NCBI RefSeq assembly: GCF_001277295.1
Contig: NZ_CP011456.1
Coordinates: 744,001-808,000 of the forward strand
From: Anabaena sp. WA102
GTDB taxonomy: Bacteria > Cyanobacteriota > Cyanobacteriia > Cyanobacteriales > Nostocaceae
Direction: 5' to 3'
DNA: 64,000 bases
How positions within the stretch are numbered: the stretch's first letter is position 1; each line of letters opens with the position of its first letter. Positions 18,214 to 26,942 of this stretch are shown here, one piece after another. A program made the translations under genes and the position numbers. A model generated the notes under the pieces. The model had not been told where the DNA came from and searched no databases. It saw only the letters and a list, made by a program, of their open reading frames with translations.

Positions 18214-18310
18214 GGTAAATTGTCAGAAATGGCTATAGCTTGCGTGACGACGGAGGAGTGATACGCCATGCTTCGCTATCAGGATGTGCAGGATTAAAGG
18301 ATGTACAGGA

Positions 18311-19558
18311 TCAAAACAAAGATTTTATGAGCCATTGGCGGAAATTATCATGATAGAATTTGTAGGTGGTTGAGTCAGAAATAGTTTCTATTTGCAAGAA
18401 CTCTAACCAATTTTCTAATAATTCTTCAATATCATATTCATCAGTATTTAGGAAATTGGCCATATCTGTAACTGATATGGGTTGTGTTGTCTGGGATAAA
18501 ACTTGCAACACTGCTAGGGGAAAATCTTCATATTGAGAACCCAGCATTTTTTCTAAATGTTGTTGGTAATAGGTTTCTAATAGTGGTGGAAATAATGTTC
18601 CTATTTGGGAAGGTTGGGGATAAAAATTATTAGTAATAGCAGCTAAAATTTGACTAACATACATAAAATTATTTTCGCTGCGGTTGGTTAAATTAGTCAT
18701 AAATTCTGCTTCATTTATTTGGTGGGTATTTAACCAGGATTTGATTGACCTCTCCCCCAACCCCTCTCCTGCGAGGAGAGGGGAGTTAGACAAGTTTTTT
18801 TCCTCTATTTCTGTAATAGGAGAAGGGGAGTTAGAAGCATCTTGTTCCCCCATTCCCTCGTAGGGAAGGGGGGTGAGGGGGGTTAGGTTTCTCCGAATAT
18901 AATTTTGAATATCCTGTTTATTTTCCTGTGGATAATCTGCTAAATGCAAACTTTGCACCGGTGCTTCAATTAATAAACCGGAATTACTGGATAAAAACGG
19001 ACGACGGGTTAGGAGAAAATACACCCCTTGGGGAATGTAGCGGGGAAGATAAAAAATATTTGTTCCTGGTGGTTGTAATTGGGAATTGATGCAATTTAAA
19101 CTATCAATGGCAATAATTAATTTTTGATTTGGTTGTAAACTGTCGCTGATTTGTTGGAGAAGCAATGATAAAAACCAACTTCCCTCTGTTGCGTTATCGG
19201 GTAAATTTGGCAGAGATATTTGATCAAATGTGGCGATAATTTGAGAACATATATATTTGAGAAATTCTTCAGCGTGATTTTTCCCCTCTAGTTCAGCGTT
19301 GTAATAAATTACCTGGCGATTTTCTGGGGGATTGTTTTGATTAATATATTGAGCAATAATTGCACTTTTACCGCTACCGGGTAGACCGATAATAGTGAAA
19401 TAACCCCGGTTGTAGCGATTGAGAAAATTATGAATCGCAGTAAACACGAAATTACGACCGATAAAATTCGCGCTTTTTTGGTGAATTATGGCTGCAAATT
19501 CTTGGTGATTAACTATGGAATTATTCATAGTTGGTGGTCTGGGTGATAAACTCATCAT
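18311..19558 (-). CDS. NACHT/STAND-type NTPase with in-frame repeat insertion
   Basis: 415 codons. A P-loop GLPGSGKS follows FIGRNFVFTAIHNFLNRY, then a Walker B-like LIIAIDSLN and a sensor-like FLLTRRPFL, then the conserved RSENNFMYVSQIL segment and a C-terminal winged-helix-like region ending YHDNFRQWLIKSLF. The paralogue at 21013-22668 shares this order. Compared with it, this protein has about 45 extra residues (NLTPLTPLPYEG to AGEGLGERS) between YIRR and SIKSWL. The matching DNA (about 18747-18890) is the palindromic CCTCTCC/GGAGAGG repeat common in cyanobacteria. The N-terminal effector-like region of the paralogue is missing. It starts 1 bp past the WD40 gene's stop, so the two are translationally coupled. 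Confidence 0.75.
   Translation of the reverse strand: MMSLSPRPPTMNNSIVNHQEFAAIIHQKSANFIGRNFVFTAIHNFLNRYNRGYFTIIGLPGSGKSAIIAQYINQNNPPENRQVIYYNAELEGKNHAEEFLKYICSQIIATFDQISLPNLPDNATEGSWFLSLLLQQISDSLQPNQKLIIAIDSLNCINSQLQPPGTNIFYLPRYIPQGVYFLLTRRPFLSSNSGLLIEAPVQSLHLADYPQENKQDIQNYIRRNLTPLTPLPYEGMGEQDASNSPSPITEIEEKNLSNSPLLAGEGLGERSIKSWLNTHQINEAEFMTNLTNRSENNFMYVSQILAAITNNFYPQPSQIGTLFPPLLETYYQQHLEKMLGSQYEDFPLAVLQVLSQTTQPISVTDMANFLNTDEYDIEELLENWLEFLQIETISDSTTYKFYHDNFRQWLIKSLF
18747..18890. repeat. Palindromic repeat inserted in-frame in NTPase gene
   Basis: Two hairpin-forming units, CTCCCCAACCCCTCTCC-like with its complement, lie inside the NTPase coding sequence and are translated as PLTPLPYEGMGE and SPLLAGEGLGE. 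The paralogous gene lacks this segment. Confidence 0.7.
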
Positions 19559-19559
19559 T

Positions 19560-20762
19560 TCATGCTCCCGGATTTTCCCACTTTAAAAAATGCACCATTC
19601 CCCCAGCGTCACCCGCAATAATTGTTAACCCATTTGGTGTAACTGCACAGGAATGAAAGTCAGCGTCACCACTAAAAGTAGCTATTTCCACCCCTGTCTC
19701 TAAATTCCACACCTTCACAGTATTGTCATCAAAACCAGAAATCACCCGTTTTCCGTCTGCTGTCACTGCTACTGCTAGTACATAACCACTATGACCTGAG
19801 AGGGTCAACTGTTCCTCCCCTGTCTCTAAATTCCACACCTTCACAGTATTGTCCGAAGAACCAGAAATCACCCGTTTTCCGTCTGCTGTCACTGCTACTG
19901 CTAGTACATAACCACTATGACCTGAGAGGGTCAACTGTTCCTCCCCTGTCTCTAAATTCCACACCTTCACAGTATTGTCCGAAGAACCAGAAATCACCCG
20001 TTTTCCGTCTGCTGTCACTGCTACTGCTAGTACATAACTACTATGACCTGAGAGGGTCAACTGTTCCTCCCCTGTCTCTAAATTCCACACCTTCACAGTT
20101 TTGTCAGATGAACCAGAAATCACCCGTTTTCCATCTGCTGTCACTGCTACTGCTTGTACCGAATCACTATGACCTGAGAGGGTCAACTGTTCCTCCCCTG
20201 TCTCTAAATTCCACACCTTCACAGTTTTGTCAGATGAACCAGAAATCACCCGTTTTCCGTCTGCTGTCACTGCTACTGCTCGTACCCAATGACTATGACC
20301 TGAGAGGGTGCGGAGTAACCTTCCTCCCGCTTGGGTGAGACTGGGGGTGAGGGGACGCAACCAAGGGAGAGGGTGAGTTTGTTGTGCTTGGGTTAATAGT
20401 GTTTGCATTGCTGGGGTGTTGATGGTTTGTAACCTTCCCCATAATTGACTTACTAATTGTTGTTTATCCTGGGTGACAATATGTGCAGACAGTCGCAAAG
20501 CACTTTGAATATATTTTAAGGTTTTGCTTTGGTCTGGGTGGGTTGCGGTTTGGGTAGCATCTAATAAATCATAATCTTCAATTAAGGCTTGGATACCAAA
20601 GTCAGGATGATTGATTTTGTTAGATATGAATTGATAATCTGTGAGGGTTTGGAAATATTTGGTTAAGTTACCGGAGTTTACCAAATTATAAGGAAATTTA
20701 CCCAAATAAGCTTTTTGGGAATAGGATTTATCTGATAATGATTTTTTGTTAGTTGCTGGCAT
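19560..20762 (-). CDS. WD40-repeat protein (detached sensor half of a STAND protein)
   Basis: 400 codons. Residues 20-140 form a helical region (FPYNLVNSGNLTKYFQTLTD, then SALRLSAHIV and PWLRPLTPSL) that in many cyanobacterial proteins links a NACHT domain to WD40 repeats. Five 42-residue WD40 repeats (GHS..V.AVAVTADGKRVISGS, then VWNLETGEEQLTLS) follow, nearly identical to each other, plus a diverged sixth. The DNA repeats every 126 bp. Five to six blades are fewer than the usual seven. The gene sits between two NTPase genes on the same strand: 250 bp after the 551-codon one and directly before the 415-codon one. Confidence 0.85.
   Translation of the reverse strand: MPATNKKSLSDKSYSQKAYLGKFPYNLVNSGNLTKYFQTLTDYQFISNKINHPDFGIQALIEDYDLLDATQTATHPDQSKTLKYIQSALRLSAHIVTQDKQQLVSQLWGRLQTINTPAMQTLLTQAQQTHPLPWLRPLTPSLTQAGGRLLRTLSGHSHWVRAVAVTADGKRVISGSSDKTVKVWNLETGEEQLTLSGHSDSVQAVAVTADGKRVISGSSDKTVKVWNLETGEEQLTLSGHSSYVLAVAVTADGKRVISGSSDNTVKVWNLETGEEQLTLSGHSGYVLAVAVTADGKRVISGSSDNTVKVWNLETGEEQLTLSGHSGYVLAVAVTADGKRVISGFDDNTVKVWNLETGVEIATFSGDADFHSCAVTPNGLTIIAGDAGGMVHFLKWENPGA
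19669..20310 (-). repeat. Five 126-bp coding tandem repeats (WD40)
   Basis: The word CCTGAGAGGG recurs at 19795, 19921, 20047, 20173 and 20299, an exact 126-bp period. Copies differ at only a few positions, so repeat number could change easily. Confidence 0.95.
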
Positions 20763-20788
20763 AAGATTTTTGATAAAAATTAATATCT

Positions 20789-21005
20789 GTAGGTTGGGTT
20801 GACGTAAGGAAACCCAACATTAAATTGGTTGTGTGGTTGTGCTTCGCTAACTACAATCTCAATTTCTCCTTTTGAATCAATAAGCAATCTTCAAGTCTTT
20901 GCAATTGCTGCGCTACACTTTGTTTCGCTCGCAATGACAGTTGGATATTTTTTTAGTGTGAATCAAGGTGGTGGGTTGGGTTGCGCTTTGCTTAACCCAA
21001 CCTAC
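20789..21005. mobile_element. 217-bp inverted-repeat element between NTPase and WD40 genes
   Basis: Perfect 12-bp terminal inverted repeats, GTAGGTTGGGTT and AACCCAACCTAC, enclose 193 bp that holds no gene. It fills nearly the whole space between the STAND-type NTPase gene and the WD40 gene. Confidence 0.7.
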
Positions 21006-21012
21006 GGAAATC

Positions 21013-22596
21013 CTAAGATTTTATTATCATCCCTGTCCTGTCCCAATAATCAACAATGCGCTGATTTACTTCTGTAAATAATTTGCGAGTTGCTTTAAAT
21101 TCTCTTTTCCCTTTCAAGAAATCTAAGAAACTAGCATGATAGATGCTGTAACAAATATCTTCATCTATGGTTTGCAGTTTCAAATATTCAATCCATTCAT
21201 TTAAAATATTCTGCACATCACATTCATCTTCATTAACGATCTCAAAAAGCATCTCACCGGATATCGGTGTACCAATTTCCACTAAAATAAACAGAATCAT
21301 TACTCTCATTTTTTTAGATGAATCATTCATATTCATCCGGTTCCAATGAGTTTGATAATAATTTTCTAAACCTTGGGGTAGTTGGGTTAAATTCAAATCG
21401 TTATAATCACCCTCTGCTATAGCTGGTAAAACATAGCGCAGGTACATAAAATTATTTTCGCTCTTGGTTGCTAACTGATTTACAAAAGCGTCAGGAGTAA
21501 TATTTTTGTTTTCTATCCAAGTTTGTAATCCGGCTTTGTGTTCTGGATCATTGTTTAAACAGAAACGAATATACTCTTGAATATCATGCTGATTTTCTTG
21601 GTCATATTTACTATCAGTTAAATCTAAATATTCTTTTTTCAATCCTTCAGTATAGAGTCGTTCTTGAGTTGGTTCAAAATGTCGTCTGGTCAGGAAAAAA
21701 TAAACATTATTTGGCAGAGTTTTCGGTAAATATAAGATATTTTCTACTCCTTCTTTTTGGTCTACTTCATCTAACGCATCAACAACAATAATTAATTTTT
21801 CATTAGTGCTAAGTTTTGCGGTAGCTTCGGTCAGTAATGTTGATAAATCCGCAGTTTCAACATTTGCTAATTTATAGCGGTTAATCAGTTGTTTACGAAT
21901 ACTTGCCAGAAACAATTCAGGACGGTTACTACCATCTACTAAGACGTTAAAATAACAAATTGTTTGATGTTCAATAACGTATTTTGCAGCAATGGTACTT
22001 TTGCCCATTCCGGCATGACCTTTAACTATAAAATAGCCCTTTTTATTGGCGTTGATGAATTCTTCAAACTTAGCAAATACAAATCCGCGACCGCAGAATG
22101 ATTTGATTTTTTCTTCAATTAGTGATTGAAATTCCGGTGGATACGGATATCTTTGATCTCTATCACGTAAAACTTCCGCAGGTGTCCTCGTGCGTTTGGC
22201 TACGCTAACAAAAACTTGATAAAATTCTTCAAATTCTTGACGAATATTAATATTTTCTAATTCTCTTATTTCATCTCCCAAAATATTCCAATCTAGAAAA
22301 TGTTCTATTTCTGGAGTCAAAATTAAGGGATGATCGGCATTAAAATCTTTCCAGAAAGCTTTTTGAATTTCTTTTTCTCTAAAAAGTTTCAGTAGTGGTT
22401 CAGGCTTATATACTCCATATTCTATTAAAGCATAGACATAAACGCTAATAGGATCATCTGGCGGTTGAATCGGATCAATCCCTAATTCCTTGACAATTTT
22501 GATTACATTTTCATTCCGTTGTGCTTGCTTGATAGCCAGGGTAGCAGTTGCAGGAGCAATTTTAGCGATCGCACTAATTACTGAGTTTATTTCCAT
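21013..22596 (-). CDS. NACHT/STAND-type NTPase with N-terminal helical domain
   Basis: 527 codons from the ATG at 22594-22596. A further upstream start (22668) exists, but its extra residues look non-native. Residues 1-90 are a mostly helical domain (SAIAKIAPATATLAIKQAQR, then DPISVYVYALIEYGVYKPEP), probably an effector or effector-recruiting part. Residues 140-440 form the NTPase: FCGRGFVFAKFEEFINANKK, Walker A GHAGMGKS, Walker B LIIVVDALDEVD, and FFLTRRHF. Then follow the SENNFMYLRYVLPAI element and a winged-helix-like end. STAND NTPases act as switches in signalling, including antiphage defence. The WD40 sensor expected at the C-terminus is encoded separately downstream, beyond a repeat. 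Confidence 0.78.
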   Translation of the reverse strand: MEINSVISAIAKIAPATATLAIKQAQRNENVIKIVKELGIDPIQPPDDPISVYVYALIEYGVYKPEPLLKLFREKEIQKAFWKDFNADHPLILTPEIEHFLDWNILGDEIRELENINIRQEFEEFYQVFVSVAKRTRTPAEVLRDRDQRYPYPPEFQSLIEEKIKSFCGRGFVFAKFEEFINANKKGYFIVKGHAGMGKSTIAAKYVIEHQTICYFNVLVDGSNRPELFLASIRKQLINRYKLANVETADLSTLLTEATAKLSTNEKLIIVVDALDEVDQKEGVENILYLPKTLPNNVYFFLTRRHFEPTQERLYTEGLKKEYLDLTDSKYDQENQHDIQEYIRFCLNNDPEHKAGLQTWIENKNITPDAFVNQLATKSENNFMYLRYVLPAIAEGDYNDLNLTQLPQGLENYYQTHWNRMNMNDSSKKMRVMILFILVEIGTPISGEMLFEIVNEDECDVQNILNEWIEYLKLQTIDEDICYSIYHASFLDFLKGKREFKATRKLFTEVNQRIVDYWDRTGMIIKS

Positions 22597-22683
22597 TTTA
22601 GCGATAATATGATAGAAATTCACACCTATACTCGATCCTAACGGTAGATGGCAACATTTAGCTAACACAATATTTATTATTTT

Positions 22684-22801
22684 TATCTCGTTCCCAGGTC
22701 TCTGACTGGGAATGAATAAGATAAGGCTCTGCCTTCAATGAGATAAGATGGAGGCAGAGCCTCATCAACTGCATTCCTAGTCAGAGACTAGGAACGAGAT
22801 A
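22684..22801. mobile_element. MITE family E (TATCTCGTTCC ends)
   Basis: 118 bp with long inverted ends: TATCTCGTTCC then AGGTCTCTGACTGGGAATG on the left, and CATTCCTAGTCAGAGACTAG then GAACGAGATA on the right. Inside are GGCTCTGCC and GGCAGAGCC. Partial copies lie at about 37010-37091 and from 63895 to the window end. Confidence 0.7.
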
Positions 22802-22867
22802 AAGATTTATTATTTTCAGTTATTATTTGGTATATACCCTATAAAATTATGTGTTCCCCGCACTGTT

Positions 22868-23059
22868 ATGGAAAACCAAATAGGATTTTTGTTAAAGTTG
22901 CTATTATTTTCGACTTTGCTCTCGGTATTAATTAAATATGCTTGTCCGTTTTTAGGGATTCCAGCAACGGTGACAAATGTGTTAATTATGGTTTTGTTAC
23001 CAACTATAATTATGGCCACTGTTCTCCTGTGGCGAATACCCAGACAAAAGCAAAATTAA
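22868..23059 (+). CDS. Small membrane protein, hypothetical
   Basis: 63 codons from ATG at 22868, beginning MENQIGFLLKLLLF. Two hydrophobic segments (residues about 6-20 and 33-54) surround a YACPFLGIP turn, and a positively charged tail RIPRQKQN follows. This looks like a real two-pass membrane protein, not random sequence. No ribosome-binding site is clear. It lies upstream of the AI-2E-type transporter, 90 bp apart, on the same strand. An antisense frame at 22816-23019 is judged a shadow. Confidence 0.55.
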   Translation: MENQIGFLLKLLLFSTLLSVLIKYACPFLGIPATVTNVLIMVLLPTIIMATVLLWRIPRQKQN

Positions 23060-23147
23060 CGGAAAAAATATAGTCCGTGTTGCTAAAATCAGCTAACCTA
23101 ACTGCATTGTCATCAAAAGGCATTTTACCAAGCTGGGAGTCTTGCTT

Positions 23148-24233
23148 GTGAATCTTGGTCAATGGATAGGCTTAATTGCCTTAGTTATATCTTTATATGT
23201 ATTGTGGCAACTTCGTGACGTTCTGCTACTAATATTTGCGGCGGTTGTTTTAGCGACGACTTTAAATCGTCTCGCCCGGCGCTTTCAAAGTTTAGGAATA
23301 AAACGAGGATTATCAGTTTTATTAGCTGTAGGGATTTTCTTTGCGGGTGTTGTCTGTTTTTTCTGGTTAATCGTACCACCTTTTATCCAGCAATTTCATG
23401 AACTCACTTATCGAGTTCCCCAAGGATTTGGGCGGTTTAATAGTTGGATTGATGTCCAAAGAAGTCATATTCCTGCACAATTATTACCTTATATACCGGA
23501 TCTGAATAGTTTAATTGAACAAGCCCAACCGCTATTTAATCGCTTATTAGGTAATTCTTTTGCTTTTGTTTCTGGATCTTTAGAAGTTGTTCTCAAAATT
23601 CTATTAGTCCTGGTGTTAACAGGAATGTTTTTAGTTAATCCTGATGCTTATCAAAAAGTATTTATTCGCATATTTCCCTCCTTTTATCGGCGGCGGGTAG
23701 GGGGGATTGTACAGGAATGTGAAGTTTCTTTAGGAGGATGGGTGACTGGTGCTTCTATTGGTGTTTTGGTGGTAGGGCTGATGAGTTTGGTGGGTTTATC
23801 AATTTTAGGAGTGAAGGCTGCACTAGCTTTGGGCGTGTTAGCGGGATTTATGAATTTAATTCCTAATTTGGGTCCAACTATGAGTGTAGTCCCAGCAATG
23901 GCGATCGCTCTTTTGGATAATCCCTGGAAAGCTGTTGCTGTGTTTATTCTCTACTTTATTATTCAACAGACTGAGAGCAATTTTATCACACCTGTAGTCA
24001 TGGCACATCAAGTGTCTTTACTACCAGCAGTTACTTTAATTTCTCAGTTATTTTTTGTGACATTTTTTGGATTTTTAGGATTATTTTTAGCACTTCCTCT
24101 GACGGTTGTTGCCAAAATTTGGGTACAAGAAGTATTAATTAAAGATGTGTTAGATAATTGGAATAATAATGAAGAAGATCATCCAGAATTAACTATAGTT
24201 GAGGAATATTCGGATATCAATGATCAGGTGTAA
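23148..24233 (+). CDS. AI-2E family transporter (PerM/UPF0118)
   Basis: 361 codons. I choose GTG at 23148 because GGGAG at 23135-23139 then has normal spacing; an in-frame TTG at 23142 is too close to it. Seven to eight hydrophobic segments are visible. The C-terminal half shows the family pattern GVKAALALGVLAGFMNLIPNLGPTMSVVPA (here starting ILGV), followed by the QQTESNFITPVVMA stretch typical of the family. Members export small molecules or act in Na+/H+ antiport; the name does not establish AI-2 transport. The C-terminal tail is acidic. Confidence 0.85.
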   Translation: MNLGQWIGLIALVISLYVLWQLRDVLLLIFAAVVLATTLNRLARRFQSLGIKRGLSVLLAVGIFFAGVVCFFWLIVPPFIQQFHELTYRVPQGFGRFNSWIDVQRSHIPAQLLPYIPDLNSLIEQAQPLFNRLLGNSFAFVSGSLEVVLKILLVLVLTGMFLVNPDAYQKVFIRIFPSFYRRRVGGIVQECEVSLGGWVTGASIGVLVVGLMSLVGLSILGVKAALALGVLAGFMNLIPNLGPTMSVVPAMAIALLDNPWKAVAVFILYFIIQQTESNFITPVVMAHQVSLLPAVTLISQLFFVTFFGFLGLFLALPLTVVAKIWVQEVLIKDVLDNWNNNEEDHPELTIVEEYSDINDQV

Positions 24234-24293
24234 AAGTTGAGACTCCTGACTGGGCGCAGACCCTGCGCCCCTACTTAGGTGAATCTTGCTGTA

Positions 24294-25412
24294 TCAACCA
24301 AAACCAGGAATTAACCGCTTTAAGGCGCGACCAGCGACATCACTATAACGTAATTCTCCACAGAGGATTTTACCCATGATTTGAGCGCCAGAGGGGCGTT
24401 TGACACCGACCTTGTAGCCAACACCAGGGAAGCGATAGAATGCCCCTGCTAGTTTTTGCGCCCAAGCCATATCATTTCCCCATTGTTCGTTAATGGCATT
24501 GGTATAGTTTTCGAGGGCGTGAATATCACCATTTAAAGCATCGTGAATAAATCCTGCGGCAAGAACGGCGCTAAAAATGGAGGGACGAATACCTTCGGCG
24601 GTAAAGGGATCAACTAGACAGGCTGCTTCTCCAGCTAAAACTGCATTTTGGGTATGGAGTTTTTGGTTTCCATCCCAAATACATAGAGGATGACCGTATT
24701 GTTTACTAGTTTTGATATCTAAATTAAAAGATTTGGCATATTCATCTAAAATTTTCTTAAAGTCTTGGGGTTCGCCACCCATAAAAGTGCCGACTCCGAT
24801 AGAATGACAGTCAGTTTTGGGGAAGTTCCAGATATAGCCGTTTTTGACCAAGCCAAACTCAAAGTGAATTGTGGTTTTTTTCTCGACAATTGCCGGAATT
24901 TCTGCTTCTAATGCTCCGGCTAATCGGCGTTTGCGTTCTTTAAAACCTAGCCATTTAGCCATAGAACCTTTTGCACCATCAGCGGCGATGAGATAACGAC
25001 CAGCGACTATCCCTGTGGTGGTGGTAACTTGCCAAGCATCGTTTTTAAATTCTATTCCTCTAACTTCTGTTTTGTCTCGTAGTTCAGCCCCTTGATTTTG
25101 AGCTTGTTGGATCAGGAAATGATCAAAAATATCCCGCCGCACCATCCAAACGGGTTCTTTGGTATCAATTTTTGCTTCTACAGGATCGCCTAATTGCCAG
25201 GTAAAGCGCAAAGAGTCAGCTTTGGTAGAGATAGCAGGACTAAAGTCAAAGTCGAACCATTGAGCTACGCTAGGTGACACGCCACCGCCACAGGGCTTAT
25301 ATCTGGGTAGGGATTCTTTTTCTAAGACTAAGACCGACCGCCCCTTCTTCGCTAGATGATATGCGGCTGTTCCACCGGCAGGTCCGGCACCGACAATTAT
25401 ACAATCGTACAT
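24294..25412 (-). CDS. Geranylgeranyl-reductase-family FAD oxidoreductase
   Basis: 372 codons. The N-terminal dinucleotide-binding motif GAGPAGG is at residues 8-14, then LEKESLPRYKPCGGGVS, the family hallmark around the substrate channel. Later come YLIAADGAKGSMAK and GEAACLVDPFTAEGIRPS for the FAD ribityl/phosphate site. The family reduces isoprenoid double bonds, as in ChlP (chlorophyll and tocopherol phytyl tails) and archaeal lipid enzymes. This protein is shorter than ChlP (about 405 residues) and is probably a paralogue, so its substrate is open. Confidence 0.82.
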   Translation of the reverse strand: MYDCIIVGAGPAGGTAAYHLAKKGRSVLVLEKESLPRYKPCGGGVSPSVAQWFDFDFSPAISTKADSLRFTWQLGDPVEAKIDTKEPVWMVRRDIFDHFLIQQAQNQGAELRDKTEVRGIEFKNDAWQVTTTTGIVAGRYLIAADGAKGSMAKWLGFKERKRRLAGALEAEIPAIVEKKTTIHFEFGLVKNGYIWNFPKTDCHSIGVGTFMGGEPQDFKKILDEYAKSFNLDIKTSKQYGHPLCIWDGNQKLHTQNAVLAGEAACLVDPFTAEGIRPSIFSAVLAAGFIHDALNGDIHALENYTNAINEQWGNDMAWAQKLAGAFYRFPGVGYKVGVKRPSGAQIMGKILCGELRYSDVAGRALKRLIPGFG

Positions 25413-25458
25413 AATGACTAATTTTTTGCGTTCTATTTTAACTTAGTTGATTTTTCAG

Positions 25459-25552
25459 TAGACATCTCCAGAAAAGAATGTAGAGACGTTCCATGGAACG
25501 TCTCTACAAGGGTTCTAGGACACGCATATTTAATTTCTGGAGATGTCCAGTA
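25459..25552. mobile_element. Inverted-repeat element with 30-bp perfect palindrome
   Basis: Outer ends GACATCTCCAGAAA and TTTCTGGAGATGTC surround a perfect 30-bp palindrome at 25479-25508 centred on CCATGG. It lies in the gap between frr and the reductase gene. The remainder, to 25678, holds GGTGATT and CACCTGT short tandem repeats. Confidence 0.7.
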
Positions 25553-25678
25553 TATATAAGGGGTGATGATTTTTTTATTAATTTTTAGTAAATGGAGATT
25601 GGGAATTGGGAATTGGTGATTGGTGATTGGTGATTAGTAAAATTCTTACCTGTCACCTGTCACCTGTCACCTGTCACC

Positions 25679-26227
25679 TTACACAGTGGTGATCTCTTTT
25701 TCCTTTTCTGCAAACAAGTGGTCTATTTTTTCTGTGTGCTTGTTGGTCAGTTTTTGGAGTTTGTCTTGCTGATCTCGTGATTCATCTTCGGAGATTTCCG
25801 CACTTTTTTCCTGTTTGCGAATGGACTCGATAGCATCTCGGCGGATATTGCGAATTGCTACACGACCTTCTTCGGCATACTTAGCCGCAAGTTTAACAAA
25901 TTCTTTCCGGCGATCGCTGGTTAGTGGGGGAATATTCAACCGAATCACAACGCCATCGTTACTGGGAGTTAAGCCCACGTCCGACAGAGAGATAGCTTTT
26001 TCAATGATATTTAAGCTGCCCTTATCGTAGGGCTGAATCAGGATGGTTGAAGAGTCTGGCGTGCTAATGTTTGCCAGAGATTTCAAAGATGTTGGTGTAC
26101 CGTAATACTCCACTTGGACTTTATCTAATAAACTCGCATTGGCGCGACCGGTACGAATTGTATTAAAAGCCCGTTGAGTAGACTCAACGGTTTTTTGCAT
26201 CGTACTTTCAGCTTCAGCTAATTTCAC
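25679..26227 (-). CDS. frr: Ribosome recycling factor
   Basis: 182 codons, the standard length. The start is GTG at 26225-26227 (KLAEAESTMQKTVESTQRA), chosen because GGGAGG lies 5-6 bases upstream on the minus strand; a longer frame from 26302 has no support. The conserved NTIRTGRANASLLD and NIRRDAIESIRK helices are present. It releases ribosomes from mRNA after termination together with EF-G. The first 14 bases overlap the end of pyrH, which indicates coupled translation; pyrH-frr is a widespread bacterial pair. Confidence 0.96.
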   Translation of the reverse strand: MKLAEAESTMQKTVESTQRAFNTIRTGRANASLLDKVQVEYYGTPTSLKSLANISTPDSSTILIQPYDKGSLNIIEKAISLSDVGLTPSNDGVVIRLNIPPLTSDRRKEFVKLAAKYAEEGRVAIRNIRRDAIESIRKQEKSAEISEDESRDQQDKLQKLTNKHTEKIDHLFAEKEKEITTV

Positions 26228-26942
26228 AAGAACCTCCCACAAGAGTGCCAATAGATTCTCCCATGACTGCCCGGTGGATGTTACCTCGCACCGTGAGGTC
26301 AAATACTAAAATGGGGAGATTATTTTCTTTACATAGAGCAATTGCGGTACTATCCATAACTCGCAAATCTTTAGCCAACACGTGGGCGTAGGTAAGGGTG
26401 GTAAAACGCTTGGCATCAGGATAAAGTTTGGGGTCAGCATCGTAAATGCCGTCTACTTTAGTAGCTTTGAAAATCACTTCTGCTTCAATTTCTGCCGCTC
26501 TTAATGCCGCAGTAGTATCTGTAGTAAAGAAGGGATTCCCTGAACCTGCGCCAAAAATTACCACCCGTCCTTTTTCAAGATGACGGATGGCACGACGGCG
26601 AATATATGGTTCTGCTAGTTCTTGCATAGCGATCGCCGTTTGCACCCTTGTCTGGATTCCCATTCGTTCTAGAGAATCTTGCAGGGTCATGGCATTCATT
26701 ACCGTGGCAATCATGCCGATATAGTCAGCGGTTGCCCGATCCATACCTGCTGATGCTGCTTTAATGCCTCGAAAAATATTGCCACCGCCAACCACGATAG
26801 CCACCTGTACACCAGTGGCTATCACCTCTCCTATTTCCTTGGCTATTTCCTCAACCACTTCTGGGTCAATGCCATAGCCTAAGTTGCCCATTAAGGCTTC
26901 ACCGCTCAGTTTAAGTAAAACCCGTCGGTAATTCGTTCCCAT
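26214..26942 (-). CDS. pyrH: UMP kinase
   Basis: 242 codons from the ATG at 26940-26942 (MGTNYRRVLLKLSGEALMG); an in-frame upstream start at 26981 is less likely. It converts UMP to UDP with ATP. Amino-acid-kinase-fold motifs are visible: LKLSGEAL, VVGGGNIFRG, GTGNPFFTTDT-like (here GSGNPFFTTDT) and the KVDGIYDADP segment. It is transcribed ahead of frr with a 14-bp overlap. Confidence 0.96.
   Translation of the reverse strand: MGTNYRRVLLKLSGEALMGNLGYGIDPEVVEEIAKEIGEVIATGVQVAIVVGGGNIFRGIKAASAGMDRATADYIGMIATVMNAMTLQDSLERMGIQTRVQTAIAMQELAEPYIRRRAIRHLEKGRVVIFGAGSGNPFFTTDTTAALRAAEIEAEVIFKATKVDGIYDADPKLYPDAKRFTTLTYAHVLAKDLRVMDSTAIALCKENNLPILVFDLTVRGNIHRAVMGESIGTLVGGSCEIS

Larger units (their letters stand above)
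17094..18310. other. Repeat-packed intergenic region
   Basis: 1.2 kb holding a family A element (17172-17301), a family D (17574-17680), a family B (17679-17817), a second B (17928-18041), a family C (18040-18213), a CTAGTACCGCAGGGCGG fragment near 17822, and an ATCAGGATGTGCAGG repeat at 18278-18310. Only about 300 bp (17302-17573) are free of recognised repeats, and I see no gene there. Confidence 0.8.
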
